A stretch of DNA of 64,000 bases. Source: Salinarimonas sp. (GTDB lineage: Bacteria > Pseudomonadota > Alphaproteobacteria > Rhizobiales > Beijerinckiaceae). Of this stretch, positions 45,179 through 55,417 are shown piece by piece. Both the position numbers and the translations under genes were made by a program. A model generated the notes under the pieces. It saw only the letters and a program-made list of their open reading frames with translations, was not told the DNA's origin and did not search any database. The DNA lies in the NCBI RefSeq assembly GCF_040111675.1, contig NZ_CP157794.1, positions 4,051,501 through 4,115,500 on the forward strand, given 5' to 3'. Each line of letters opens with the position of its first letter. The first letter of the stretch is position 1.

Positions 45179-46153
45179 ATGATCGGCTTCCTGATCCAAC
45201 GGCTTCTCCAGGCGATCGCCGTCGTCTTCGTGATGTCGCTGATCGTCTTCGTCGGCGTCTACGCCATCGGCAACCCGATCGACATCCTGATCGACCCGGC
45301 CGCCGACCAGGCGCTGCGCGAGGCGCTCATTCGGCAATACGGCTTCGACCAGCCGCTGCCGGTGCAGTACCTGACCTTCCTCGGCAACATGCTCACCGGC
45401 GATTTCGGCGAGAGCTTCGTCTACCGGCTGCCGGTGCTCGACCTGATCCTCTCGCGCCTGCCGGCGACGCTCGAGCTCGCGGTCTCGGCGATGGTGATCG
45501 CGACGGTGGTGGGCATCCCGCTCGGGATCTGGGCGGGCTACAAGCCGGAGGCGCTGTCCTCGAAGCTGATCATGGGCTTCTCGGTGCTGGGCTTCTCGGT
45601 GCCGACCTTCTGGGTCGGGCTCCTGCTCATCATGGTCTTCGCCGTCGAGCTCGGCTGGCTGCCGTCGGGCGGGCGCGGGCCGACGCAGGAGGTGCTCGGC
45701 GTCGAGCTCTCGATCTTCTCGCTCGAGGGCCTCTCCCACATCGCGCTGCCGGCCTTCAACCTCGCGCTGTTCAAGCTCGGCCTCCTCATCCGCCTCGCGC
45801 GAGCGGGCATGGTCGAGGTGATGAGCTCGGACTTCGTGCGCTTCGCCCGCGCGCAGGGCCTGCCCGAGCGCCAGGTCGTGTCGCTGCACGTGCTCAAGAA
45901 CATCGCCATCCCGATCGTGACCGTGTTCGGCCTCGAGTTCGGCTCGACGCTCGCCTTCGCCGTCGTCACCGAGACGATCTTCACCTGGCCGGGCATGGGC
46001 AAGCTGATCATCGATTCCATCATGGTGCTCGATCGCCCGGTGATGGTGGCCTACCTCATCCTGGTCGTGATCCTGTTCGTGACGATCAACCTCGTCGTCG
46101 ACCTCACCTACGGCCAGCTCGACCCCCGCATCCGCACGAAGGGCGCCGCATGA
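45179..46153 (+). CDS. Peptide-type ABC transporter permease (DppB-like)
   Basis: A 324-aa inner-membrane permease with an N-terminal helix (LLQAIAVVFVMSLIVFVGVYAIG), the DppB region GDFGESFVYRLPVLDLIL, about five further helices and the coupling loop SDFVRFARAQGLPERQVVSLHVLKN (in pieces). Its stop overlaps the next permease start (ATGA). Confidence 0.95.
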   Translation: MIGFLIQRLLQAIAVVFVMSLIVFVGVYAIGNPIDILIDPAADQALREALIRQYGFDQPLPVQYLTFLGNMLTGDFGESFVYRLPVLDLILSRLPATLELAVSAMVIATVVGIPLGIWAGYKPEALSSKLIMGFSVLGFSVPTFWVGLLLIMVFAVELGWLPSGGRGPTQEVLGVELSIFSLEGLSHIALPAFNLALFKLGLLIRLARAGMVEVMSSDFVRFARAQGLPERQVVSLHVLKNIAIPIVTVFGLEFGSTLAFAVVTETIFTWPGMGKLIIDSIMVLDRPVMVAYLILVVILFVTINLVVDLTYGQLDPRIRTKGAA

Positions 46154-47045
46154 CCGCCGCCGCCTCCGCCCCGAGCCGCCGCGCCCGGCTCGCCGACGTC
46201 TGGCACGACTACCGGCAGAGCCCGGTCGCGGTCGTGGCGCTCGGCATCGTCGCGATCCTGCTGGCGGCGGCCTTCCTCGCCCCGCTGATCGCGCCGCAGA
46301 ACCCCTACGACCAGGCGGCGCTCGACCTGTTCGACGCCAGGCTCGAGCCCGGCAGCGTCGGCGGGGGCGGCTACACGCACGTTCTCGGCACCGACGGGAT
46401 GGGGCGCGACCTGTTCTCGGCGATCCTCTACGGCCTGCGCGTGAGCTTCACGGTGGGCGTCGCCGCCGGCGCGGTGGCGCTGGCGCTCGGCGCGAGCGTC
46501 GGCCTGATCGCCGCCTATTACGGCGGGCGCGTCGAGGCGCTGATCATGCGCACGATCGACCTGCAGCTCTCGATGCCGGCGATCCTGCTCGCCCTCGTCC
46601 TCGTCGCCGTTCTCGGCCAGGGCATGATCCAGCTCATCGTCGCGCTGGTGGCCGCGCAATACGCCTATTTCGCCCGAACGACCCACGGCGCGGCGAGCGC
46701 CGAGCGGCGCAAGGACTACATCGAGGCCGCGCTCTCGACGCCGCTGCCGGCGCGGCGCGTGCTGTTCAAGCACCTTCTGCCGAACGCGCTGCCGCCGCTG
46801 ATCGTGGTCGCGACGGTGCAGGTCGCCTCCGCCATCTCGCTCGAGGCGACGCTCTCCTTCCTCGGGCTCGGCCTGCCGATGACGCAGCCCTCGCTGGGCA
46901 CGCTGATCTCGAACGGCTTCACCTACCTGCTGTCGGGCCGCTACTGGATCTCGATCTATCCTGGCCTCGTGCTGATGGTGCTCGTCGTGTCGATCAACCT
47001 CGTCGGCGACCAGGTCCGCCACGTGCTCAATCCGAGGCGCGGCCG

Positions 47046-47049
<4 letters not shown>
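46150..47049 (+). CDS. Peptide-type ABC transporter permease (DppC-like)
   Basis: A 299-aa permease. It has a cytoplasmic N-terminus with DVWHDYRQSPVAVVALGIVAI, the periplasmic HVLGTDGMGRDLFSAILYG typical of DppC, and the coupling loop RRKDYIEAALSTPLPARRVLFKHLLP (in parts). It overlaps both neighbours by four bases. Confidence 0.95.
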
Positions 47050-48065
<1,016 letters not shown>

Positions 48066-49017
48066 AGCAGACGACGCTGGGCGAGCGGATCGCGCGGACG
48101 CTCGGCGCGGGCGGGCCGCCCGAGATCGTGCGCGCCGTCACCGACGTGAGCCTGACGGTTAGCCGCGGCGAGGTCGTGGGCCTCGTGGGCGAATCGGGCT
48201 GCGGCAAGTCCACGCTCGGGCGGATGGTGGCGGGCATCTACGCGCCGAGCGCGGGGCGCGTGCGGTTCGAGGGCAAGCCCGTCGCCGTCACCGAGGGGCG
48301 GCGGGTGCGGAAGCTCACCACCCGCGTGCAAATGATCCACCAGGACCCGTTCGCGAGCCTCAATCCGCGGGTGCGCGTGGTCGACACGGTGGCGGAAGGG
48401 CCCGTCGCCCACAGCCTCGTGCCCTCGCGGGACGCCGACGCCTACGCCGCCGACATGCTGTCGCGGGTGGGCTTCGACGCCGCCATGCGCCGGCGCTTCC
48501 CGCACCAGTTCTCCGGCGGGCAGCGCCAGCGCATCGCCATCGCGAGGGCGCTCGCCATGAAGCCGGACCTGCTCGTGCTCGACGAGCCGGTGGCCTCGCT
48601 CGACGTCTCGATCCAGGCGCAGGTGCTCAACCTGTTCCAGGACCTGCGCCGGGACCTCGACCTGACCGCGATCTTCGTGAGCCACGATCTCGGCGTCGTG
48701 CGCCACGTCTCGGACCGGGTGGCGATCATGTATCTCGGGCGCATCGTCGAGGTGGCGCCGACGAAGACCCTCTACGCCGCGCCGGCGCACCCCTACACGA
48801 AGGCGCTGTTCGAGAGCGTGCCGAAGATCGGGGTCGGGCGCGGGGTGTTCAAGCCCATCGCCGGCGAGATCCCCTCGCCGCTGGCGCCGCCGCCGGGCTG
48901 CCATTTCCATCCGCGCTGCCCGGCGGCCGGACCCCGTTGCCGACGCGAGGCGCCGGTGCTGAACTCCATCGGCCCCGGCCAGAGCGCCGCCTGCCACCTG
49001 CACGACGGAGGCGTCGC

Positions 49018-50526
49018 GTGACGCTCGAACCCTTCCGCGCCGAGATCGGCGCCGTCAACGACCTGCTCTGCGCGGCCTCGCTGCTGACCTGGGACAGCCG
49101 CACGATGATGCCCGCCGGCGGTGCGGCGACGCGCGGGCTGCAGATCGCGACCCTGATCCGCGCCGCGCGCGACCGGCTGCTCGGCGACGCCATGGCCCGC
49201 GCCCTCGACCAGGCGCGGCGCGCCGTCGAGGGCCTGCCGGAGGACCATGCGGACGCCCGCGCGGTGGCGCAGACGCTCGCCGCCGTCGCGCATCACGCCC
49301 GCGTGCCGGCGGCCCTGGTCGAGGCCCGCGCGGCGCTCCGCACGCAGGCCCAGGCCGCCTGGACGCAGGCGCGGGAGACCTCGGACTACGCGCTGTTCGC
49401 GCCCCATCTCGACGAGACGGTGCGCCTCGCGCGGGACTATGCCGACGCGGTGGGCTACGAGGCGCACCGCTACGACGCCATGGTCGGCCTGTTCGAGCCG
49501 GGCGAGACCGCCCGCTCCCTCGCCGACCTCTTCGCCGCGCTTCGGGCCGGCATAGCGCCCATCCTCGACGCCGCGCGGGGGCGCGCGCCGGCGCGCAGCG
49601 ACTTCCTCGCCCGCGGCTACGCGATGGAGGGCCAGCGCGCCTTCGGGCTCTCGATCGCCGAGCGCTTCGGCTACGACCTGCGGCGCGGGCGGCTCGACAC
49701 CACGGTCCACCCCTTCGAGGTGAGCTTCACCCGCGAGGACGTGCGCATCACCACGCGCTACCGGCCCGACTACCTGCCGGGCTCGCTGTTCGGCATCTTC
49801 CACGAGACCGGGCATGCGCTCTACGAGCAGAACGTCGACCCCGCCCATACGCGCACCACGCTCGCCACCGACCTGATCGGCCTCTACGCGGTGGGCGGCA
49901 CGAGCTTCGGCGCGCACGAGAGCCAGTCGCGGCTGTGGGAGAACCACGTCGCGCGCACGCCGACCTTCTGGGCGAACCATTTTCCCGAGCTGCAGGCGCA
50001 CTTCCCCGCCGAGCTCGCCGACGTCGACGCGGACGCCTTCTACGCCGCCGTGACGCGCGCGGAGCCGGGCTTCATCCGGGTGGAGGCGGACGAGCTCACC
50101 TACGATCTCCACATCATGCTGCGCGTCGAGCTGGAGACGGCTCTGATGGCGGGCGACCTCACCGTCTCCGACCTGCCCGGCGCCTGGGACGAGACGATGC
50201 GGCGCGACCTCGACCTCGTCGTGCCGGACGCGCGCCGGGGCGTGCTGCAGGACGTGCACTGGTCGTCGGGCTATGTCGGCTCGTTCCCGACCTACACGAT
50301 CGGCAACGTCATGGCGGCGCAGCTGATGGAGGCCGTACGCGAGGACGATCCGGGCGCGGTCGCGGCGATGGAGCGGGCCGACTACGCGCCGCTGGCCGAC
50401 TGGCTGCGCGCCGCGGTCTGGCGGCACGGCCGGCGTTTCGGCCGCGACGAGCTGCTCGTCCGGGCGACGGGCCGGGCGCTGGACCCGGCCCCCTACCTGC
50501 GCCATCTCGCGGCGAAGTACGGGTGA
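49018..50526 (+). CDS. M32-family metallocarboxypeptidase, GTG start
   Basis: A 502-aa carboxypeptidase Taq-type enzyme. The zinc site is HETGH (His262 to His266) in FGIFHETGHALYEQN, with the downstream ligand Glu301 in GAHESQSRLWENHV. M32 enzymes remove C-terminal residues in the cytoplasm. The GTG at 49018 overlaps the dppF stop (GTGA), so the peptidase is made together with the importer. This strongly suggests that the imported ligand is peptide-like. Confidence 0.95.
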   Translation: MTLEPFRAEIGAVNDLLCAASLLTWDSRTMMPAGGAATRGLQIATLIRAARDRLLGDAMARALDQARRAVEGLPEDHADARAVAQTLAAVAHHARVPAALVEARAALRTQAQAAWTQARETSDYALFAPHLDETVRLARDYADAVGYEAHRYDAMVGLFEPGETARSLADLFAALRAGIAPILDAARGRAPARSDFLARGYAMEGQRAFGLSIAERFGYDLRRGRLDTTVHPFEVSFTREDVRITTRYRPDYLPGSLFGIFHETGHALYEQNVDPAHTRTTLATDLIGLYAVGGTSFGAHESQSRLWENHVARTPTFWANHFPELQAHFPAELADVDADAFYAAVTRAEPGFIRVEADELTYDLHIMLRVELETALMAGDLTVSDLPGAWDETMRRDLDLVVPDARRGVLQDVHWSSGYVGSFPTYTIGNVMAAQLMEAVREDDPGAVAAMERADYAPLADWLRAAVWRHGRRFGRDELLVRATGRALDPAPYLRHLAAKYG

Positions 50527-50640
50527 GGCGCGGGCCCTTTCGTCGGCGCCTATGGCGATGGCATGGTCCTCGCCTTCCGACGGTGCGAGCCATCCGACAC
50601 CCCGGTTCGCGCTGACGACCAGCCCCGCCGAGCCTCCGCC

Positions 50641-51315
50641 ATGTCCCGACCGCTCCCGCCCGACGAGTCCACGCGCCGCACGCAGGCCCAGCAGGCCTAT
50701 GCGCGCCTCGAGGAGATGATCGTCACGCTCGAGCTGGCGCCGGGCAGCCGCATCTCGGAAAACGCCATGGCGGCGCGCCTGGGGCTCGGGCGCACGCCGG
50801 TGCGCGAGGCGATCCAGCGGCTCGCGCACGAGGGGACGCTGCGCGTTCTGCCCCGGGCGGGCGCCATCGTCTCGCAGATCGACGTCGCCGACCAGTTCAA
50901 GCTCATCGAGGTGCGACGCGGCATCGAGCGCATCCTCGCCGGCCGCGCCGCGCGGCTCGCCGACGCCCCGACGCGCGACGCCTTCGCGGCCCTGGCGGAG
51001 CGTTTCGAGGACGCCGCCGCGCGCAACGACGAGACGACCTTCATCGCCGCGGACCGCGAGTTCAACGTTCTCGTCGCGGCGAGCGCGCAGAACAAGTACG
51101 CCGCCGCGGCGATGGCGCCGATCCAGGCGCAGACGCGGCGCTTCTGGTTCCTGAACTTCCGCAAGTTCGGCGATCTCAGCGCGATCAGCCGGCTGCATGC
51201 GGAGATCTGCGCCGCGATCGTCGCCTCCGACGAGCCGGCCGCGCAGGCGGCCTCCGACGCGCTGATCGACGCGGTGGAGGACTATACGAGGCGCACGCTC
51301 GAGGCGCTGATGTAG
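50641..51315 (+). CDS. GntR-family regulator, FCD subfamily
   Basis: A 224-aa regulator: winged helix (QQAYARLEEMIVTLELAPGSRISEN in part; LGLGRTPVREAIQRLAHEGTLR) and FCD domain (FIAADREFNVLVAAS; LHAEICAAIVASDEPAAQAA). The first metal-binding His of many FCD proteins appears replaced (ADREFNVLV rather than ADxxFHxxL), so the effector site may be metal-free. It precedes TRAP operon 2 on the same strand and is likely its regulator. Confidence 0.92.
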   Translation: MSRPLPPDESTRRTQAQQAYARLEEMIVTLELAPGSRISENAMAARLGLGRTPVREAIQRLAHEGTLRVLPRAGAIVSQIDVADQFKLIEVRRGIERILAGRAARLADAPTRDAFAALAERFEDAAARNDETTFIAADREFNVLVAASAQNKYAAAAMAPIQAQTRRFWFLNFRKFGDLSAISRLHAEICAAIVASDEPAAQAASDALIDAVEDYTRRTLEALM

Positions 51316-51650
51316 CGCGTCCGGGGGCCGGACCCGCGGGCCGCATCTGACATGTCAGTGACGCGGCAACTGCATGCGAATTGGACACCGACCGCCCGCA
51401 GCCTGTGCGCCGCGCGCCGCCGCCCGCCATCCGCCTGCCCGCCCCAGCGACAGCCGATCCCGTTACGGCAGCTCGGATCGCGCCCCGCCGCGGGGCACGC
51501 ATTCCACTTGGCATCCTGCGTGCAGTCACGGACCGGACGAGACGGCCCCCGGCGCACGCGCCGAGAGCGGCCCGGGGCCAGAGGGACGCCGGAGGCGAGA
51601 CGGCGCGCCGCGCACGCGGTCGCGCGCCCATTCGAGCGGAGGACCGAGAC
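51316..51650. other. 335-bp intergenic region upstream of TRAP operon 2
   Basis: No convincing gene. The left part holds the 12-bp palindrome CTGACATGTCAG; the region to its right has a less GC-rich patch (CAACTGCATGCGAATTGGACA) that may be part of a promoter. The last bases carry a good ribosome site (GGAGG, 8 nt before the ATG). A long leader of about 200 nt is possible. Confidence 0.6.
51347..51358. promoter_or_regulatory. Operator candidate for the FCD regulator
   Basis: CTGACATGTCAG is a perfect 12-bp palindrome 31 bp after the regulator stop and about 290 bp before the TRAP binding-protein gene. Its size and symmetry fit a GntR dimer. It differs from the TGTATACA palindrome of the other FCD locus, as expected for a different regulator. 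Confidence 0.5.
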
Positions 51651-52745
51651 ATGAACAGACGCGATTTCCTCACCACGGGCGCCCTCGGCGCGGCCGCCCT
51701 CGGCGGCGCCGTCGCCGCGCCGGCGGTGGCGCGCGCGCAGGAGAGCTTCACCTGGCGCATGACCAACGCCTACGGCCCGAACTCGCCCTTCTACGTCGTC
51801 GGGCCCGGCTCGCCGACCTCGTTCATCGAGAAGGTGGAGGCGATGTCGGGCGGGCGCCTGAAGATCCAGCATTTCGCGGCGGGGGAGCTCGTGCCGGCGC
51901 TGGAGGGCTTCGACGCCGTCGTCTCCGGCGTGGTCGAGGCGAACGCGGCCAATTCCTACTTCTGGTCCGGCCGCTCCTTCGCGGCTCAGTACTTCACCAC
52001 CGTGCCCTTCGGCATGAGCTTCCTCGGCCACATGGCCTGGCTCTATCACGGCGAAGGCGCCGCCCTCTGGGAGGAGGTCTACGCGCCCTTCGGCCTCGTC
52101 GCCTTCCCGATCAACAATACCGGCGTGCAGATGACCGGCTGGTTCCGCGAGCCCATCGAGACGGTGGAGGATCTCGACGGCCTGCGCATGCGCATTCCGG
52201 GCCTCGCCAGCCGCATCTACGGCGAGCTCGGCGTCGACGCGCGCCTCCTGCCCGGCGGCGAGATCTTCCCGGCGCTGGAGCGCGGCGTGATCGACGCGGC
52301 CGAGTTCGTCGGGCCCTACCAGGACCGGCGCCTGGGCCTCCAGAACGCGGCGAAGTTCTACCACACGACCGGCTGGCACGAGCCCGCCACCACAGGCGAG
52401 CTCGCCATCTCGCGCGCGGCCTGGGAGGCGCTGCCCGACGACCTCAAGACCATCGTCCGCGTCGCGGCGCAGGCGACCGTGCTCGAGAGCGTCACCTGGT
52501 CGGAGGCCGTCAACGGCGACGCGCTCACCGATCTCGTGACGAACGAGGGCGTCACCGCCGCCGTGCTGCCCCAGCCGGTGGTCGAGCGCCTGCGCGAGGT
52601 GACGGCGGACGTGCTCTCGACCGAGAGCGCCAAGGACCCGCTCTCGAAGAAGGTCCACGACAGCTACATGGCCTTCAAGGCCAAGCACGACCGCTGGGCC
52701 GGCATCTCGGAAGGCCCCTGGCACGGCACGATCCTGGGCGGCTGA
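51651..52745 (+). CDS. TRAP substrate-binding protein, TakP-like, Tat-exported
   Basis: A 364-aa periplasmic protein. The N-terminus MNRRDFLTTGALGAAALGG is a twin-arginine signal, the usual export route for this subgroup. The segments LDGLRMRIPGLASRIYGELG, AAEFVGPYQDRRLGLQNAAK and GWHEPATTGELAISRAAWEAL match the TakP type, which binds 2-oxoacids or hydroxy acids with a cation. GGAGG lies 8 nt before the ATG at 51651. The ligand is therefore probably a 2-oxo or 2-hydroxy carboxylate. Confidence 0.93.
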   Translation: MNRRDFLTTGALGAAALGGAVAAPAVARAQESFTWRMTNAYGPNSPFYVVGPGSPTSFIEKVEAMSGGRLKIQHFAAGELVPALEGFDAVVSGVVEANAANSYFWSGRSFAAQYFTTVPFGMSFLGHMAWLYHGEGAALWEEVYAPFGLVAFPINNTGVQMTGWFREPIETVEDLDGLRMRIPGLASRIYGELGVDARLLPGGEIFPALERGVIDAAEFVGPYQDRRLGLQNAAKFYHTTGWHEPATTGELAISRAAWEALPDDLKTIVRVAAQATVLESVTWSEAVNGDALTDLVTNEGVTAAVLPQPVVERLREVTADVLSTESAKDPLSKKVHDSYMAFKAKHDRWAGISEGPWHGTILGG

Positions 52746-52749
52746 TCCC

Positions 52750-53256
52750 GTGCGCGCCCTCGCTCGTCTCGTCGAGACCCTGGAGGCGGCCGTCGCGTTC
52801 TGCGGCCGCCTCGCCGCCTGGACCTGCCTCGTGCTGGTCCTCGTCGTCGCGGGCAGCGTGCTCGCCCGCTACTTCTTCAGCGCCGGCGCGATCTGGCTGC
52901 AGGAGCTGGAATGGCACCTGATCTCGCCGATCGCGCTCTTCGGCATGTCCTACGCCCTGCTCCAGGGCGAGCAGGTGCGCGTCGACGTCTTCTTCGAGCG
53001 CTTTCCCGAGGGCGTGCGGCGCGTGATCGAGGTGGCCACGGGGCTGCTCCTCGTCGTCTTCGCCGTCTGGATGGCGACGCTGTCCATCCCCTTCGTGCTG
53101 CAATCCTATCGGCTGGGCGAGGGATCGCCCAATCCCGGCGGGCTGCCCCATCGCTTCCTCTTGAAGAGCCTGATCCCGATCGGCTTCACGCTGCTCGCCG
53201 CGCAGGGCCTCTGCCACGCGCTGCGCCACGCCTTCCGCCTCCCTCGCCGAGCCTGA
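52750..53256 (+). CDS. TRAP transporter small permease (DctQ-like), GTG start
   Basis: A 168-aa protein with four membrane helices (LAAWTCLVLVLVVAGSVLARYF; ISPIALFGMSYALLQGE; VIEVATGLLLVVFAVWMATL; LIPIGFTLLAAQGLCHAL) and EQVRVDVFFERFPEGVRR, the DctQ loop. The start is a GTG 5 bp after the binding-protein stop. Unlike the other two importers, no hairpin fits between the genes here. Confidence 0.9.
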   Translation: MRALARLVETLEAAVAFCGRLAAWTCLVLVLVVAGSVLARYFFSAGAIWLQELEWHLISPIALFGMSYALLQGEQVRVDVFFERFPEGVRRVIEVATGLLLVVFAVWMATLSIPFVLQSYRLGEGSPNPGGLPHRFLLKSLIPIGFTLLAAQGLCHALRHAFRLPRRA

Positions 53257-53259
53257 CGC

Positions 53260-54585
53260 ATGTCGCCCAACGAGCTCCTCGCCATCGCCATGGTGGCCTC
53301 CTTCTTCGGCATGCTGATGGTCGGCATTCCCGTCGGGATCGCGATCGCAACCTCGGCGCTCGTCTTCGGCTATGCCGGCTTCGGGCCGATGCTGTTCGCG
53401 CTGGTTCCCTCGCGGATCTACGGCGTCGTGACGAACTACACGCTGATGGCGATCCCGCTCTTCGTCTTCATGGGGGTGATGCTGGAGAAGTCCCGGCTCG
53501 CCGAGGAGCTGCTCGACGTGATCGGGCATCTGTTCGGGCGCGTCTCCGGGGGCATGGGCGTCGCGATCGTGCTCGTGGGCGTGCTGCTCGGCGCCGCCAC
53601 CGGCATCGTCGGCGCGACCATCGTCACGCTCGGGCTGCTGACGCTCCCCGCGCTCCTGCGGCGCGGCTACTCGGCGCCGCTGGCCTGCGGCGTGATCTGC
53701 GCCTCGGGCACGCTCGGCCAGATCATCCCGCCCTCGCTCGTGCTGATCCTGCTCGCGGACGTGCTCGGCGAATCGGTCGGCACCCTGTTCGCGGCGGCGA
53801 TGATCCCGGGCCTGATGCTCGCCGGTCTCTACGTCGTCGCCTTCCTGGTCCTCGCGGGGCTGCGGCCCGACCTCGCGCCGCCGATCCCCGCCGACGAGCG
53901 CGCCGCGCTCGACGGGTGGGCGCTGGCGAGGAAGGCGATCGTCGTCGTCGTGCCGCCCATCGGCCTCGTCGTCGCGGTGCTGGGCTCGATCGTCGGCGGC
54001 GTCGCGGCGCCGACCGAGGCGGCGTCCATGGGCGCGATCGGCGCCCTCCTGATGGCCCTCGTCGGCCGCAAGCTGTCGCTGCGCGTCCTCTCGGACGTCC
54101 TGCGCGCGACGCTGCTGATCTCCGCGATGGTGTTCTTCATCCTGATCTGCGCCCAGGTCTTCGGCCTCGCCTTCCGCGGGCTCGGCGGCGAGCATCTGGT
54201 CGAGCGGCTGTTCGCGTGGGTGCCCGGCGGCGTGACGGGGAGCCTGCTGTTCCTGCTCGCGCTCGTGTTCGTGCTGGGCTTCTTCCTCGAATGGATCGAG
54301 ATCACCTACATCGCCCTGCCGCTGTTCCTGCCCTTCTTCATCGCGGAGGGCGTCGACATGGTCTGGCTCGGGATCCTGATCTGCATGAACCTGCAGACCT
54401 CCTTCCTCACGCCGCCCTTCGGCTGGGCCTTGTTCTTCCTCAAGGGCGTCGCGCCGGCGGGCGTCACCACCGGCGCGATCTATCGCGGCGTCCTGCCCTT
54501 CATCGCCCTCCAGCTCCTGGCGCTGGCGATCCTGTTCGCGGCGCCGGGGCTCGCGACCTGGCTGCCCGAGGCGATCGGCTGGTGA
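53260..54585 (+). CDS. TRAP transporter large permease (DctM-like)
   Basis: A 441-aa membrane protein with about twelve helices. Typical motifs are NYTLMAIPLFVFMGVMLEKS, LGAATGIVGATIVTLGLL, SGTLGQIIPPSLVLILLADV and FFLEWIEITYIALPLFLP with LQTSFLTPPFGWALFFLKG. These last features are those of the TakP-type large subunit. It ends TRAP operon 2 and converges on the 255-aa gene. Confidence 0.95.
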   Translation: MSPNELLAIAMVASFFGMLMVGIPVGIAIATSALVFGYAGFGPMLFALVPSRIYGVVTNYTLMAIPLFVFMGVMLEKSRLAEELLDVIGHLFGRVSGGMGVAIVLVGVLLGAATGIVGATIVTLGLLTLPALLRRGYSAPLACGVICASGTLGQIIPPSLVLILLADVLGESVGTLFAAAMIPGLMLAGLYVVAFLVLAGLRPDLAPPIPADERAALDGWALARKAIVVVVPPIGLVVAVLGSIVGGVAAPTEAASMGAIGALLMALVGRKLSLRVLSDVLRATLLISAMVFFILICAQVFGLAFRGLGGEHLVERLFAWVPGGVTGSLLFLLALVFVLGFFLEWIEITYIALPLFLPFFIAEGVDMVWLGILICMNLQTSFLTPPFGWALFFLKGVAPAGVTTGAIYRGVLPFIALQLLALAILFAAPGLATWLPEAIGW

Positions 54586-54589
54586 GCGC

Positions 54590-54607
54590 GCCGCCCGCGG
54601 GGGCGGC
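54590..54607. terminator. Bidirectional hairpin after TRAP operon 2
   Basis: GCCGCCC-GCGG-GGGCGGC is a perfect 7-bp stem with a 4-nt loop filling most of the 24-bp gap between convergent stop codons. It could end both transcripts; there is no T-run. Confidence 0.6.
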
Positions 54608-54609
54608 CC

Positions 54610-55377
54610 TCAATCCCATGCGCCCTCGATCAGCGGCGCGATCGGGTGGCGGGACTTCGCCATGCGCAGCTTGGAGAAGACGTCGGCGTGCTCGGCGTCC
54701 TCGCTCTCGGCGGGCAGGTCGACGCCGTAGGCCGTCTCCGGGTTCGCGCGTGCGCCGACCAGCATGATCTCGGCGCCCTCGTAGTTCAGGTGCTCGGGGC
54801 TCTCGCTCTCGAAACGGCGGTCGCGGAAGGCGTCCTGGAGCGACTTCGGGAAGTCCACCTGCTGCGCCTTCGAGAGGCCCGCATTGGCGGGCGAGCCCTT
54901 CTCCGGGTTCTTCACGGAGAGCGCGTAGGCCGCCTTCGGGGCGATGGCGAAGGCCTTCTGCACGGCGCCGGGCTTCTCGGGCAGCTCGAGCTCGTAGGCG
55001 AGATGCATCTGCCCGGTCTCGGGCGAGCCCTCGCGCGTGATCAGATAGACGCCCTCCCCCGCCGGGCGCACGGCCGGCTGGTCCTGCTCGCCGCGGGTCT
55101 TCGTGTCGTAATGCTCCTCGCGCAGCTCCTTCTCGATCGCCGCCGCGTCGTCGGAGACCAGCGTGACGAAGCCCCAGTTGCGCTCGTGGCTGTCGACGTC
55201 GGGCAGGCGCTTGCGCCCGACGATCATCAGCCGCGTCTTCCTGCCCCCGCGCGGGCGCAGGGCCATGAAGAAGCGCTGCACGTCGCCCATGCCCTCGGGG
55301 TCGTGCTCGTTCACGTCCGGGCGGTAGAGGAAGAAGATGTCGCCCTCCTCCAGGATCTCCATCTCGCGTTCGGCCAT
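54610..55377 (-). CDS. Uncharacterised 255-aa protein downstream of the CDC48-type ATPase gene
   Basis: A soluble, charged protein I cannot assign to a family. Two similar-looking halves may exist: EEGDIFFLYRPDV with VQRFFMALRPRGGRKTRLMIVGRKRLPD, and EGVYLITREG with MHLAYELELPEKPGAVQKAFAI. The ending NYEGAEIMLVGARANPETAYGVDLP is distinctive. The middle has FVTLVSDDAAAIEKELREEHYDT. No membrane segment or signal is present. It starts 40 bp after the CDC48-type gene on the same strand, so it is likely co-transcribed and may be a partner or substrate adaptor. That is inference from position. Confidence 0.75.
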   Translation of the reverse strand: MAEREMEILEEGDIFFLYRPDVNEHDPEGMGDVQRFFMALRPRGGRKTRLMIVGRKRLPDVDSHERNWGFVTLVSDDAAAIEKELREEHYDTKTRGEQDQPAVRPAGEGVYLITREGSPETGQMHLAYELELPEKPGAVQKAFAIAPKAAYALSVKNPEKGSPANAGLSKAQQVDFPKSLQDAFRDRRFESESPEHLNYEGAEIMLVGARANPETAYGVDLPAESEDAEHADVFSKLRMAKSRHPIAPLIEGAWD

Positions 55378-55417
55378 GGGATGCGTCCTTTCTTGCTCGA
55401 GCGGCGCGGGCCTCGCC

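Noticed and set aside
51316-51650. Small gene in the 335-bp gap (a 100-codon plus-strand frame exists)
   Set aside because: No ribosome site, no hydrophobic or conserved segment, and strongly Arg/Pro-biased composition.
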